64,000 nucleotides of DNA from Marinomonas balearica. GTDB lineage: Bacteria; Pseudomonadota; Gammaproteobacteria; Pseudomonadales; Marinomonadaceae. Within the stretch, counting starts at the first letter, position 1; every line of letters begins with the position of its first letter. Shown here piece after piece: positions 47,037 to 57,485 of this stretch. The translations under genes were made by a program, and so were the position numbers. The notes beneath the pieces are model-generated. The model saw nothing but the letters and a program-made list of their open reading frames with translations, searched no databases and had not been told where the DNA came from. The stretch spans positions 124,001 through 188,000 of the forward strand of contig NZ_SNXC01000014.1 in assembly GCF_004362145.1 (NCBI RefSeq). Reading direction: 5' to 3'.

Positions 47037-48693
47037 ACAGTATACCGCTCTAGTTTTAGAGGAATCCAGAACAACGAGGCGATTAATAAGCGGCGCGTTG
47101 GAATCTGTTGATATTGATGTTTACTCAGAAGGAAGTATCGAAGAGATTTATCGTGTGATTGAATCAAACTATTTTGATATATATATATTTGATGCAGATC
47201 TAAAATACGATTTACTTTTCGAGTTGACCTCTTATCTTCTTGATATTAACTTAGACTCCGTTGTTATAGTTGTATCGGAGGAATACAACGCGAAAGAAGT
47301 AAAACGATTTTTCAAAAAGGGAATTTCAGATTTTATTATCAAACCAATTGACTACGATATATTTACAAACAAAGTTATAAGCCTCATAAAAAATGTAAAA
47401 AACAAATCTGACTTGGTTAAAGCAAACTCAAATTATGCCAGATTAATGGATGAAAAGTCGCAAGAAGAAATACTTGCTTTTTATGTATATGATCACATTT
47501 TATCAACCCAGTTAACCAATATAGACAGTGTTGATGGCGCTCATTATTCCCATGGTCGATTTTGTGGTGATATTTTAGTATCCGCACTTTCTCCAACTGG
47601 CTCTCTTTATATTATTCTCGCTGATGCGACCGGCCACGGTATGGCGGCTGCATTGACGATTTACCCCTTGGTTTCTACGTTTAATGCGGTTGTATCTAAA
47701 GGGTTAAATATGGCCGCCATCATCAACGAAATCAGCGAGAAGCACATTCAACTCATTCCAGGAAATCGGTTTGTTGCTGCGATATTGATTGAAGTGAGGC
47801 CTACTCAAAACGACATTCGTATTTGGAATGCGGGAATGCCGGATGTGCTGATTATGGAAGGAAAAGAAGTTCGCCGACGGGTGAAGTCTTCTAATATGGC
47901 AATTGGCGTCTTACCCACTGATATTTTAGATAAAAATATTGAAGTCGTACCCATGCTCGGTGTGACTCATTTAATGGCCATGAGTGATGGTGTTATTGAA
48001 AATAAAGAAAACGATGGTCATGTAATGGATTTTTCAGAAGCCTATTCTTATATTGCAACGTTGCCATATGAATCGGAAACGATTATTTCGCATATGAAAA
48101 TGCTCGACCGTGGAAAAAACGAAGAGCTTGATGATATGACGGTTTGTGTAATTGATGTCTGTGAATTGAAAAACGAATTGGAATTCTCTATTGATAAAAG
48201 GCCTCCATTATATGGAGATTTTAAAACTCAATTTTCATTACTTGGAGATTCCATTAGAAACGAATCTTTACCGATGAGGATCACTGACTTTATTGAATTC
48301 CAAGGTTTAGTTAAGCCATTTTGTCAGCGTGTTTTTACGGTTGTCAGTGAACTTTATAGTAATTCCGTTGAACATGGTGTTCTAGGTTTCGATGCAAAAA
48401 ATAAAATAAGTGACTATGCTTCATTTATTGAACAAAAAGAAGAAAAACTCGCCTCTCTAAATAGAGATGATCGAGTAGAGATTTCTTTTGAATGGAGTGA
48501 AATGAATCAAGCATTGACGGTTGAGGTTTTTGATACCGGAGAGGGGTACAAAATGTTAGATCTAAGCTCTTCCTCCGATGATTCATTAAATGGACGAGGA
48601 CTTAAACTTTGTCAAAAACTCAGTGATCAATTTTCATATGATGAAAAAAATAATACGACGAAAGTAATGTTTAAATACAGAGAGGGATTATGA
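47029..48693 (+). CDS. Receiver / PP2C phosphatase / HATPase partner-switching regulator
   Basis: Three-domain regulator of HsbR type. Residues 1-125 form a receiver-like domain whose acidic pocket reads EES instead of DD, with a possible phosphoacceptor Asp in YIFDADL; it may not be phosphorylated normally. Residues about 165-385 form a SpoIIE-type PP2C phosphatase with DATGHGMAAALT, MSDGVIENKE and LDDMTVCVID. The C-terminus (about 420-554) is an anti-sigma-type HATPase with ELYSNSVEHGVLG and NGRGLKLCQKL. One protein thus holds both the phosphatase and the kinase expected to act on the adjacent STAS protein. It overlaps cheY by 4 bp. Confidence 0.86.
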   Translation: MNRQYTALVLEESRTTRRLISGALESVDIDVYSEGSIEEIYRVIESNYFDIYIFDADLKYDLLFELTSYLLDINLDSVVIVVSEEYNAKEVKRFFKKGISDFIIKPIDYDIFTNKVISLIKNVKNKSDLVKANSNYARLMDEKSQEEILAFYVYDHILSTQLTNIDSVDGAHYSHGRFCGDILVSALSPTGSLYIILADATGHGMAAALTIYPLVSTFNAVVSKGLNMAAIINEISEKHIQLIPGNRFVAAILIEVRPTQNDIRIWNAGMPDVLIMEGKEVRRRVKSSNMAIGVLPTDILDKNIEVVPMLGVTHLMAMSDGVIENKENDGHVMDFSEAYSYIATLPYESETIISHMKMLDRGKNEELDDMTVCVIDVCELKNELEFSIDKRPPLYGDFKTQFSLLGDSIRNESLPMRITDFIEFQGLVKPFCQRVFTVVSELYSNSVEHGVLGFDAKNKISDYASFIEQKEEKLASLNRDDRVEISFEWSEMNQALTVEVFDTGEGYKMLDLSSSSDDSLNGRGLKLCQKLSDQFSYDEKNNTTKVMFKYREGL

Positions 48694-49055
48694 ATAAAAA
48701 TCTATTAGTAGTTGATGACTCTCCATCCGTTCGTCAAATGGTTGAAGCCACGTTAAGAGGTGGTGGATATCAGGTCAAAACAGCAAAAGACGGTAGAGAG
48801 GCGCTGGATTTTTGTAGGACGACTAAGTTTGATTTCGTTTTGACGGATCAAAATATGCCTAACATGGATGGATTAACGTTAATTCGGTCATTGCGAGCAA
48901 TGTCAGCTTATACACGTGTACCACTGATTGTATTAACGACTGAAGCGAGTGATGCCATGAAAGCAAAAGGTAAGGCCGCAGGTGCAACTGGCTGGATGGT
49001 TAAACCATTTGATCCTCAAAAGTTACTGGAAGTGGTCGCGAAAGTGGTGCGTTGA
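48690..49055 (+). CDS. cheY: CheY-type single-domain response regulator
   Basis: Receiver domain only, 121 residues. Acidic pair D9/D10, phosphoacceptor D53 (LTDQNMPNMDG), the Thr of LTTE and the Lys of VKPF are all present. Its ATG overlaps the preceding stop (ATGA). It is the probable phosphate acceptor of the CheA 65 bp downstream. No cheZ is present. Confidence 0.92.
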   Translation: MNKNLLVVDDSPSVRQMVEATLRGGGYQVKTAKDGREALDFCRTTKFDFVLTDQNMPNMDGLTLIRSLRAMSAYTRVPLIVLTTEASDAMKAKGKAAGATGWMVKPFDPQKLLEVVAKVVR

Positions 49056-49120
49056 AAAATGTAAAAAACGTGTTTAGCGCAATGTACTAAGCACGTAATA
49101 AACAACGCTAGGGAAAGACT

Positions 49121-51340
49121 ATGGACGATATGAATCAGTTTACTGAAATCTTCTTTGAAGAAGCACAAGAGCATATTGACGCAATGGAAACACTGTTGCT
49201 TGCTTTTAATATCGATGAGCCTGATATCGAAGAGCTCAATAGTATTTTCCGTGCCGCTCATTCTATTAAAGGAGGCAGTGGAACATTCGGTTTACATGCA
49301 ATGACAGGTGTAACTCATGTAATGGAGAACATTTTAGACTCGGCAAGAAACGAAACATTAAGACTTGATGACACATTGATCACGGTACTGCTTGAAACTG
49401 TCGATGTGCTTAAGAACATTCTAGATGCCTACCGTTTTAATGCTGAGATAGATTACCCAGAAATAGACACAGCAAAATCAAAACTCGAAGCCGAACTTAA
49501 GCGGGTCACTGAAGCCCAGGGTAACGCGACTCCCCCTAATGACACTGCACAAGCGCTAATCAATCCTTATCAAAATACGTCTGCATCAGTTGCTGTTACA
49601 AATGAATCTACGGGCGAAGCAACATCGGACGGTGCGAAGGAGGAAGAGGCGTTTGGTTTCTTCGAGCAAAACTCAACGGACGACGACGCAGGCTTCGGAT
49701 TCTTTGATGATGAGTTTACCTCTGAGGGTGTTTCTGCTGACGCTGCCCCGTCTCTTAGTGACGAGTTTCAAGAGGAATGTTATGGCTTTTTTGATGAAAT
49801 ATCAGAAGACGCCACTACCAACGAAGCCAGCAATAACGAAGGCACAGTTAAGGAAGAAACCAATCAGGATGGACCATTATTAACTGAAGAATTGGATGAA
49901 GAGTCTAAAGGCTACGGTTTCTTTGAAAAACCTGAAGAGCGTCTTTCCGGTTTTCAGGCTGATTCCAGTGATCATGCCTCGTACGGTTTTTTTAATAGTT
50001 TAGATGAAACAGACACTAACGAAACACTCCAAGAATTGAATTCTACAGTCTCAAAAACGCCAAAACGTGGTGAACAGCGGTCGCCTGAGTCTAAAACCAC
50101 TGTGGGAAAACGCGTCGAAAAAGCGAAAGCCAGTAAAGGGGCGGGAGAAGCCACCAGCATTCGAGTTGAAACAACGAAAGTCGATAATTTAGTCAATTTA
50201 GTCGGCGAGTTGGTTATTACGCAGTCTATGCTGAAACTAATTGGTAATGACGTGCAGGACAGTTTGCTTGAAAAAATGCAAACAGCCCTCGTTGAATTGG
50301 AGCGAAATACACGAGAAATTCAGGAAGCCGTGATGTCGGTACGGATGCTTCCTATTTCGACCGTTTTTAATCGGTTCCCTCGTTTGGTCAGAGACTTATC
50401 TAAGAAACTCGATAAGCAAATTGAGTTGGTTATAGAGGGTGGAGCGACGGAAATTGACAAGAACTTAATTGAAAAAATTTCAGACCCTTTAACGCATTTA
50501 ATCCGAAATAGTGTGGATCACGGGATCGAGCTACCCAGTGATAGAGAGGAGAAAGGTAAAGCTTCTAAAGGGACTGTAACTTTGTCGGCAAGCCAAAAAG
50601 GGGGAGAAATCGTCATTGAAATTAGGGATGACGGCGGGGGCTTGAATAAGGAGAAAATCCTGCAGAAGGCAGTTGAAAACAATGTCACTCTTCCTGATCC
50701 ATTGACCGATTCCGCTATTTGGGGGCTTATTTTTGCCGCAGGTTTTTCTACTGCCGCAGAGGTCACGGATGTGTCTGGGCGCGGAGTTGGGATGGATGTC
50801 GTACGTAAAAACATAGAGTCACTTGGCGGCCGAGTTGATATTTACTCAAAAGAAAACGTAGGAACGCGCTTTCAGATTAGTCTTCCTCTTACATTAGCCA
50901 TTCTGGATGGCATGTGTGTTCGAAGTGGCGAACAAGTCTTTGTATTACCGCTTACGAATATTATCGAAAGCATACAACCGGATGCGAACCAGATCCGGGT
51001 GATGAAGAACAAACCGCTTCTTTGGGTAAGAGAGGAGTATTGGCCGCTTGTTGATCTTGGACAAGTGTTAGCGGATGAAGAAAACGCGAAGGATTTAAGC
51101 GAGAGCATTGTGGTGCTTGTTGAAGCGGCAAGCAACCGATTCGGCGTCATCGTTGACGGTTTGTTGGGCCAGCAGCAAGTCGTTATTAAAAGTTTGGAAA
51201 GACATTATAAACGCGTCCAAGGGATCGCAGGGGCGACCATTATGGGTGATGGAAGTGTTGCTTTGATCCTCGATGCAGATTCTCTGACAGGGTTTATTGC
51301 TCAGTCAGAAATGGAGGAAACGAATTATGTCGTTAATTGA
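49121..51340 (+). CDS. cheA: Chemotaxis histidine kinase CheA
   Basis: Kinase of the chemosensory array. An N-terminal HPt domain carries phosphorylatable His47 (AAHSIKGGSG). Residues about 130-345 are an acidic, low-complexity linker with no P2 domain but with five GFF motifs (at 179, 193, 222, 266 and 289). Then come the dimerisation domain (about 350), the HATPase with LIRNSVDHGIE, DDGGGL and GRGVGMDVVR, and a C-terminal CheW-like domain with LPLTNIIES. Length 739. It overlaps cheW by 14 bp. Confidence 0.95.
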   Translation: MDDMNQFTEIFFEEAQEHIDAMETLLLAFNIDEPDIEELNSIFRAAHSIKGGSGTFGLHAMTGVTHVMENILDSARNETLRLDDTLITVLLETVDVLKNILDAYRFNAEIDYPEIDTAKSKLEAELKRVTEAQGNATPPNDTAQALINPYQNTSASVAVTNESTGEATSDGAKEEEAFGFFEQNSTDDDAGFGFFDDEFTSEGVSADAAPSLSDEFQEECYGFFDEISEDATTNEASNNEGTVKEETNQDGPLLTEELDEESKGYGFFEKPEERLSGFQADSSDHASYGFFNSLDETDTNETLQELNSTVSKTPKRGEQRSPESKTTVGKRVEKAKASKGAGEATSIRVETTKVDNLVNLVGELVITQSMLKLIGNDVQDSLLEKMQTALVELERNTREIQEAVMSVRMLPISTVFNRFPRLVRDLSKKLDKQIELVIEGGATEIDKNLIEKISDPLTHLIRNSVDHGIELPSDREEKGKASKGTVTLSASQKGGEIVIEIRDDGGGLNKEKILQKAVENNVTLPDPLTDSAIWGLIFAAGFSTAAEVTDVSGRGVGMDVVRKNIESLGGRVDIYSKENVGTRFQISLPLTLAILDGMCVRSGEQVFVLPLTNIIESIQPDANQIRVMKNKPLLWVREEYWPLVDLGQVLADEENAKDLSESIVVLVEAASNRFGVIVDGLLGQQQVVIKSLERHYKRVQGIAGATIMGDGSVALILDADSLTGFIAQSEMEETNYVVN

Positions 51341-51812
51341 AGCAGACGCAACGAGTCAGGCGCTTGCTGAAGAGTTGCTTACGTTTGTATTGGGTGATGA
51401 AACCTACGCTCTCGATATTATGGCAGTAAAGGAGATTCGCGGTTACGAAGATTCGACCAAAATTGCGAATACACCTGACTACATTAAAGGGGTGATTAAC
51501 CTAAGAGGAGACATTGTTCCCATTGTCGATTTGAGAATCAAGTTTTCGATAGGCGAACCTGTCTATAACGAGTGGACCATTGTCATCATGCTAAACGTTG
51601 GTTCGCGTATTGTGGGAATCGTCGTTGATGCGGTTTCTGATGTTGTCACATTGAACGAAGAAAATATTAAGCCCCCGCCTGAGTTCGGCACTGCGTTTGA
51701 CAGCCGCTATCTTCGAGGGCTAGCAACAGTCGATGATCATATGATTATTATCGTTAATATTGATGAACTCATTTCCAGTGATGAGCTTGGTCTTTTTGAC
51801 GCCGAACGTTAA
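51327..51812 (+). CDS. cheW: Chemotaxis coupling protein CheW
   Basis: Adaptor linking receptors to CheA. Two SH3-like subdomains with the conserved IKGVINLRGDIVPIVDLR segment and VGIVVDAVSDV. I take the ATG at 51327, preceded by GGAGG inside the cheA end, giving 161 residues; the frame is open further upstream to 51297 but without good signals. Nineteen bases separate it from the receptor gene. Confidence 0.94.
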   Translation: MSLIEADATSQALAEELLTFVLGDETYALDIMAVKEIRGYEDSTKIANTPDYIKGVINLRGDIVPIVDLRIKFSIGEPVYNEWTIVIMLNVGSRIVGIVVDAVSDVVTLNEENIKPPPEFGTAFDSRYLRGLATVDDHMIIIVNIDELISSDELGLFDAER

Positions 51813-51831
51813 GGAAACTTAGGAGCACACC

Positions 51832-54663
51832 ATGCAGTGGATGAATAATATAAAACTCTCACGTAAGTTCGTACTGCTTGGCATATTGGTTGCCATTAGT
51901 GTGGGCGTACCGATCAAATTTTTGATCGAACGAGAGATGCGAGTTTTTGATAAGTCGAATACTGAAATATTGGGTGTTGGGCCCACAAACATGCTGTTGG
52001 AGTATGTGAGTTTGTTGCAGCTGCATAGAGGGCACTCTGCAATCTATCTTTCTAACGGTGTTAAGGCGACGACGAACATTGATAACTTGGTGAAAGAGAT
52101 AGATGTTTTTCATGAAAACGTGCTTCAGGAGATGAAAGCACAGTTCCCAAATTCTCCCATCGTCGCTGACGTTGAACGCCTAAAAGTAAGTTTTGACCGC
52201 TTACGAGGGGAGGTGCGATCTAGAGTGATTACTCCCTCGGATTCTTATGCTGCTCATACTGGGTTAGTCATGCAAATCATTGCGGAAGATATTCCATTTG
52301 TACTTGAGTATTCAGGTTTGAAGTTTGATTCCTCGAAAGAGACTGCATACCTGACCACAGCATCCAAGCTGAATTTGCCATTATTTATCGAAGGGATTGC
52401 GCGCCTTCGTGGATACGGCAGTGAGGCGCTTGCACAGGATAATATAACACCTGTACAGATAGGTAAGATTCTATCAGCGTTAGCCTTTATCGAGGCGCCT
52501 CACATAGAGCTTTTGCATAACTTGAAAGCGGCCTATGAGTCTACCGGAGATCCAAGAGCGAATGAGTTGTATCGGGAGGCGATGGTGATTGATGAGGATT
52601 ATCAAGTGCTTCTCGGTGTTGCTCAAAGGTATGTGATGACCGAAGGTGTGCCGGAGTACACTCCACAGCAGTTTTTTGACAATGCAACTGTGATTATTGA
52701 TGAGTTATTTCTTTTGAGCCGCCACGCTTCTGATCTTATGAAAGAAGTGTTGTTAGAGAGAATGGAACGAGTGAAGTTCGAGCTCATAACAAATCTGGGG
52801 GTTGTGTTTGGTTTTCTATTTTTAGTCATTATCGCTTCTATATTCATATTACGTAACTTAAACATTGCATTAAGTAACTTAGGTGACGCGGCATTGTCTG
52901 TTGCAGAAGGGAACTATGACGTTGAGTTGAATAATGCTCGTAAAGACGAATTTGGCCCTTTGAATCAGTCTGTTGTAGATATGAGTCTTAGCTTGCGCAA
53001 AGCCGAACTTGAGAGAGAAGAGAATTTAAAAGTCATGGCCGCCCGTCTTGTCGAGACGACAAGGGTTGAGCAAGCTTTGAATGCCACCGGAACGAACGTT
53101 ATTATTGTTGGGAATGACAGAAAAATTCTTTATGCGAACGCTTCGATGGAGAAAATGCTCAAGACCGCTGAGCCAAATTTACGCTCTGTCATTTCCGGTT
53201 TTGATGCGTCGGCAATCATCGGTGAAAGCATCGATTCTTTTAATGTTTCTGGCCAGCCGAATATTTTACCAGAGAACCTACAAGCCTCCTACGAATCGAA
53301 TATTGAGCTCTCCGAACTGCACTTTAGAGTGTTCGCTAATCCGATTTTCAGTCAAGAAAAGGAAAAAATTGGATCGATAGTCGAGTGGCTTGATTTAACG
53401 AGTGAAGTTGAAGCTCAAAATGAAATTGGCTCTATTGTGAATGAAGCCGCCCGTGGAAACTTTACCGTAAGAGCAAAAGAAGAGGGCAAGGTTGAATTTA
53501 TGCTCTTTATGGCGCAATCGCTCAATAAGCTCATGGCAACTGCTGATGAAGGCTTATCAGATGTGACACGTGTTCTAATGGCACTGTCGAAAGGTAATTT
53601 GACAGAGAAAATTACGCAAGATTATGAAGGGCAATTTAACGATCTAAAAAATTACTGTAATCAAACGAGTGAAAACCTCGCTCGAATGATCGGCGAGCTT
53701 AGGTTTGCGGCTGAAACCATCAATGTGGCGGCGTCCGAAATTGCACAGGGTAACTCTGATTTGTCGAATAGGACAGAGACTCAAGCTTCGAGCTTAGAAG
53801 AGACCGCTTCGAGCATGGAAGAAATTACCAGTACCGTAAGGCGCAATGCCGATAATGCGACCGAAGCCAATACACTTGCTTCGGAAGCGGCAGACGTTGC
53901 GATAACAGGCGGCGAGTTGATCCATCAGGTTGTCGAAACGATGACGGCAATCAACCAATCCTCTCAAAAGATTTCAGACATTATTGGTGTCATTGATGGA
54001 ATCGCATTCCAAACAAACATATTGGCATTAAATGCAGCGGTAGAGGCCGCGCGGGCGGGCGAGCAAGGTCGTGGTTTTGCCGTCGTTGCGTCTGAAGTTC
54101 GTACGTTAGCTCAAAGGTCTGCGAATGCAGCAAAAGACATCAAAGCTCTGATTTCTGACTCTGTTGCTAAAATTGTGGATGGTAATGAGCTCGTCGGTCA
54201 ATCAGGTGAGACAATGGGCGTTATTGTCGATTCTATTAAAAGAGTGAACGGCATTATGGCTGAAATTGCAGCGGCTTCCACTCAGCAAGCGGCTGGTGTT
54301 GACGAAATTAACCGAACGATTTCTCAAATGGATGAGATGACCCAGCAAAATGCGGCATTGGTTGAAGAAGCCGCGGCGTCTGCTGAGAGCATGCGTTCGC
54401 AGGCAAATGGATTAGAACGTCAAGTGTCGAGCTTCACATTGTCGGACAATCAAAACCGAAACCAATCGTTACTTTCTATGGAACGTGAGAACACAAGTGG
54501 GGCTGCCCCAACGAGTTTAAACAGGCACGGCTCAAACAGTATGAATACCTCCTCAGCGAAACCTTCTTCGCAAACAGGCATGAAGCCGAAGAAAACAGAG
54601 TCGTCAAAGGTGGTTACCGCGAGCGGTAATGCATTAAATGAAGATGATTGGGAAGAGTTTTAA
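51832..54663 (+). CDS. Chemoreceptor with NIT-like periplasmic domain and C-terminal CheR-tether
   Basis: Methyl-accepting chemotaxis protein of 943 residues. The first transmembrane helix (about 12-30) is followed by a periplasmic helical domain of about 280 residues whose [17 protein letters not shown] segment resembles NIT-type nitrate/nitrite sensing domains. After a second helix (about 320-340) come HAMP, a PAS-like segment (about 410-520), a second HAMP-type region and the signalling domain with [20 protein letters not shown] long polar tail ends in DWEEF, of the xWxxF type that binds CheR. The adjacent gene is cheR. The nitrate ligand is only a suggestion. Confidence 0.85.
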   Translation: MQWMNNIKLSRKFVLLGILVAISVGVPIKFLIEREMRVFDKSNTEILGVGPTNMLLEYVSLLQLHRGHSAIYLSNGVKATTNIDNLVKEIDVFHENVLQEMKAQFPNSPIVADVERLKVSFDRLRGEVRSRVITPSDSYAAHTGLVMQIIAEDIPFVLEYSGLKFDSSKETAYLTTASKLNLPLFIEGIARLRGYGSEALAQDNITPVQIGKILSALAFIEAPHIELLHNLKAAYESTGDPRANELYREAMVIDEDYQVLLGVAQRYVMTEGVPEYTPQQFFDNATVIIDELFLLSRHASDLMKEVLLERMERVKFELITNLGVVFGFLFLVIIASIFILRNLNIALSNLGDAALSVAEGNYDVELNNARKDEFGPLNQSVVDMSLSLRKAELEREENLKVMAARLVETTRVEQALNATGTNVIIVGNDRKILYANASMEKMLKTAEPNLRSVISGFDASAIIGESIDSFNVSGQPNILPENLQASYESNIELSELHFRVFANPIFSQEKEKIGSIVEWLDLTSEVEAQNEIGSIVNEAARGNFTVRAKEEGKVEFMLFMAQSLNKLMATADEGLSDVTRVLMALSKGNLTEKITQDYEGQFNDLKNYCNQTSENLARMIGELRFAAETINVAASEIAQGNSDLSNRTETQASSLEETASSMEEITSTVRRNADNATEANTLASEAADVAITGGELIHQVVETMTAINQSSQKISDIIGVIDGIAFQTNILALNAAVEAARAGEQGRGFAVVASEVRTLAQRSANAAKDIKALISDSVAKIVDGNELVGQSGETMGVIVDSIKRVNGIMAEIAAASTQQAAGVDEINRTISQMDEMTQQNAALVEEAAASAESMRSQANGLERQVSSFTLSDNQNRNQSLLSMERENTSGAAPTSLNRHGSNSMNTSSAKPSSQTGMKPKKTESSKVVTASGNALNEDDWEEF

Positions 54664-54665
54664 TC

Positions 54666-55472
54666 ATGCCACCATTGGAAAGGGAGTTTCAATACACACA
54701 AGAAGACTTTCAACGCGTTCGGTTATTACTTAAATCCTTATCAGGTATCAATTTAGTTGAAACAAAGGATTCCATGGTTTATAGCCGAATTGCTTCGCGT
54801 GTGCGTTATTTGAAGATGACGAAGGTGTCTGATTATCTGGCATTCATTGAAAGAGATGAGGAAGAGTTGCAGCATTTTGTGAATGCCTTAACGACAAATC
54901 TGACGTCTTTTTTTCGTGAGTGTCATCACTTTGAACAGTTAGAAAAGTTCGTTCAAAGTGGTGAAAAAGTAAATCGTATTTGGAGTGCAGCCTCCAGTAC
55001 TGGAGAAGAGCCGTATTCGATCGCGATGTCGCTTGTTCGTCTTTGGGACAAGTTTGATATTCCGGTTCAAGTGGTTGCCTCAGATATCAACAGCCATGTG
55101 CTTCAAACCGCAAGTACAGGTGAGTACGAACTGGAAAGTGTGAAATCTATAACCGACAAAAAACGTTTTTTCTTTAAAGGCAAAGGAAAGTGCGAAGGGT
55201 TGGCAAGGGTTAAACCGGAGCTTAGAAATTTGATTGAATTTCGTCAAATTAATTTGCTCAATGCCACGTGGCCTATTGAGGAAAAACAAGATGTTATTTT
55301 TTGCCGGAATGTCATGATTTATTTTGAAAAAGAACAGCAGGAAGCGTTGTTAGTACGGCTATTGAGTAAGTTACGTAAAGGAGGGATGTATATAGCGGGC
55401 CACTCAGAAAACTTCTCACAATTTGCTCACCTTATGTCACCCGTTGGTCGCACAACGTATATAAAAAACTGA
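54666..55472 (+). CDS. cheR: Chemotaxis protein methyltransferase CheR
   Basis: SAM-dependent methyltransferase adding methyl groups to receptor glutamates. An N-terminal helical domain (about 1-80) with TNLTSFFRECHHFEQL is followed by the Rossmann domain with WSAASSTGEEPYSIAM (SAM motif I) and DVIFCRNVMIYF. I choose the ATG at 54666 (268 residues), with GGAAGAG in the end of the receptor gene as ribosome-binding site; an upstream in-frame start at 54648 would overlap the receptor. No TPR is attached. Confidence 0.94.
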   Translation: MPPLEREFQYTQEDFQRVRLLLKSLSGINLVETKDSMVYSRIASRVRYLKMTKVSDYLAFIERDEEELQHFVNALTTNLTSFFRECHHFEQLEKFVQSGEKVNRIWSAASSTGEEPYSIAMSLVRLWDKFDIPVQVVASDINSHVLQTASTGEYELESVKSITDKKRFFFKGKGKCEGLARVKPELRNLIEFRQINLLNATWPIEEKQDVIFCRNVMIYFEKEQQEALLVRLLSKLRKGGMYIAGHSENFSQFAHLMSPVGRTTYIKN

Positions 55473-55487
55473 TCATAAGGAATCAAA

Positions 55488-56102
55488 ATGCCAGCTGGCT
55501 CTCAAAGTGAGTACTTTGCAACGCACCGATTTTTTGACTCTCGCTTCAACACAGAGGTTGTTAAAGTGTTGCCTGGGCAATACTACGTCAGTGATGTGGA
55601 TGAGATGATTACAACGTTGCTCGGTTCTTGTGTCGCAGTTTGTATGTATGATGAAGAAGCGCATGTCGGCGGTATGAATCATTTTTTGTTACCTGAAAGG
55701 GATCAACCGGGCGATTTTATTTTGTCATCCTCGGCTCGTTATGGCGTTCATTCAATGGAACTCTTGATTAATCATCTCATTAAACTAGGAGCAAGGCGGA
55801 ATCACCTAACTGCGAAAATTTTTGGTGGTGCGAGTGTCTTAAGTTGTTCCAGTACATCGAATATTGGTAAAAATAATGTTGATTTCACCAAGTGCTATTT
55901 GAAAAATGAAGGGATTCCTATTTCAGGGCAAGATGTAGGTGAGTCGTGTCCCCGTCGGGTAAATTTATTTCCATTAACAGGGAAAGTTCTAATGAAACGA
56001 TTGAAACCACGAAACGACAGTAACCTTATTGAGCAGGAGAGAGGATACCGACAATCGATCTCGGGTGATTCAAACTTATCTGGTGAAGTGGATTTATTCT
56101 GA
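55488..56102 (+). CDS. cheD: Chemoreceptor glutamine deamidase CheD
   Basis: Deamidates receptor glutamines and can bind CheC/CheY in other bacteria. The catalytic Cys lies in LLGSCVAVCMYD and the His in GGMNHFLLP, with Thr/Ser in the C-terminal half (FGGASVLSC). Length 204. AAGGAATC precedes the ATG and the stop shares one base with the cheB start (TGATG), coupling the two. Confidence 0.92.
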   Translation: MPAGSQSEYFATHRFFDSRFNTEVVKVLPGQYYVSDVDEMITTLLGSCVAVCMYDEEAHVGGMNHFLLPERDQPGDFILSSSARYGVHSMELLINHLIKLGARRNHLTAKIFGGASVLSCSSTSNIGKNNVDFTKCYLKNEGIPISGQDVGESCPRRVNLFPLTGKVLMKRLKPRNDSNLIEQERGYRQSISGDSNLSGEVDLF

Positions 56103-57154
56103 TGAGCGTCCAACAAAACTTAAATCACAATTCAAAAATAAAAGTTCTCGTAGTGGACGACTCTGCGTCTATACGCAAACTTTTGACGGAAATTATTACC
56201 AGTGACTCTGAGTTGTTATTAGTGGGCGCAGCAGAGGATGCATTTGAAGCGAAGGAAATGGTTAATATTCATCAGCCAGATGTGATTACCCTAGACGTTG
56301 AAATGCCCAAAGTCGATGGATTGCGCTTTTTAGAGGTGTTAATGAGAGCTCGACCTACACCTGTCGTGATGATTTCAACATTAACCAAAGCCAATGCAGA
56401 TGTGACGTTACGCGCACTTGAATTAGGTGCGGTGGACTATATTGCAAAACCTATTATCGCCCAAGAAGAAGTGTTTAAGAAATACTGCAAGACGATATTG
56501 CGTAAGATTAAAATGGCAGCGACCGCCAACGTGTCCAACACACGTGCGGCGTCGTCAGTGATTCATCCCGTCACGACCAACGCGTCAGGGAAAAAAATAG
56601 TAGCGATTGGAGCGTCTACTGGTGGAACAGAAGCAATAAAAAGGGTGCTAGCTTGTTTGCCATCCGACAACTTTGCGGTATTGATCGTTCAGCATATGCC
56701 ACCCGGTTTTACCACTACATTTGCAAATCGATTGAACTCAATTTCGGGCTTTACCGTTACTGAAGCAAAAGGTAATGAAAATGTGTTACCCGGTTATGCG
56801 TATTTAGCTCCGGGTGATCAGCACCTGTCCGTGGTTCGCCGAGGCAGTCAGTTAGTTACACGGTTGACCGCAGATGAAAAAGTGTCAGGACATCGGCCAT
56901 CTGTTGACGTTTTATTTGAGTCAGTTGCCTTATCCGTTAATGACAAAGCGGTCGGTGTTATTTTAACTGGGATGGGCAAAGACGGCGCGACAGGCTTGCT
57001 GTCAATGCGTGAAGCAGGCGCTTATACCGTTGCGCAAGATGAGGACTCTTGTGTTGTCTTTGGGATGCCTAAGGAGGCGATAAAACAAAATGCGGTTGTG
57101 ACGGTAGCAAAGTTAGATGAGATTGCTAACACGGTTGTTACCAACCTCACTTAA
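56102..57154 (+). CDS. cheB: Chemotaxis response regulator methylesterase CheB
   Basis: Removes receptor methyl groups when phosphorylated by CheA. An N-terminal receiver (about 15-135) with VVDDSASIRK and phosphoacceptor Asp in ITLDVEMPKVDG is joined to the methylesterase with the Ser in GASTGGTEA, His in QHMPPGFT and Asp in GMGKDGATG. Length 350. Last gene of the che operon. Confidence 0.95.
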   Translation: MSVQQNLNHNSKIKVLVVDDSASIRKLLTEIITSDSELLLVGAAEDAFEAKEMVNIHQPDVITLDVEMPKVDGLRFLEVLMRARPTPVVMISTLTKANADVTLRALELGAVDYIAKPIIAQEEVFKKYCKTILRKIKMAATANVSNTRAASSVIHPVTTNASGKKIVAIGASTGGTEAIKRVLACLPSDNFAVLIVQHMPPGFTTTFANRLNSISGFTVTEAKGNENVLPGYAYLAPGDQHLSVVRRGSQLVTRLTADEKVSGHRPSVDVLFESVALSVNDKAVGVILTGMGKDGATGLLSMREAGAYTVAQDEDSCVVFGMPKEAIKQNAVVTVAKLDEIANTVVTNLT

Positions 57155-57485
57155 AATGTATTTCTTTATGTGTTGTTTGCTATTGATAGACTCCCTTTAG
57201 CGGCGGGATAACACGTGTTAGCAGTTGGTCCAGTAAGAGCATGATTAACATTGCTCTCCAGTGGGGAGAGTCGACGCATTCTAATTTCAATTCAAATGAT
57301 GATGTTATTTTTTCTGTGGGCGTTTTTTATCAGTCTCCCAATTATTTTTTTACATGTTTTCAGTGAATCGAATTCATATTGGATGCGGGCAAATGACTCA
57401 TATCGAAATCGTAAATAGGATAAACTTTCGTTTCTAGTGAAAAGTTCGCCAATCTATTAAGGGGTGGTGGCTTTTCCCAACGTGA
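57155..57485. other. Gene-free stretch between cheB and the riboswitch
   Basis: No gene is visible. A 6-bp hairpin CTCTCC/GGAGAG (57254-57259 and 57265-57270) without a T-tract may help end the cheB transcript. The AT-rich DNA around 57290-57420 should hold the riboswitch promoter. Confidence 0.5.
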
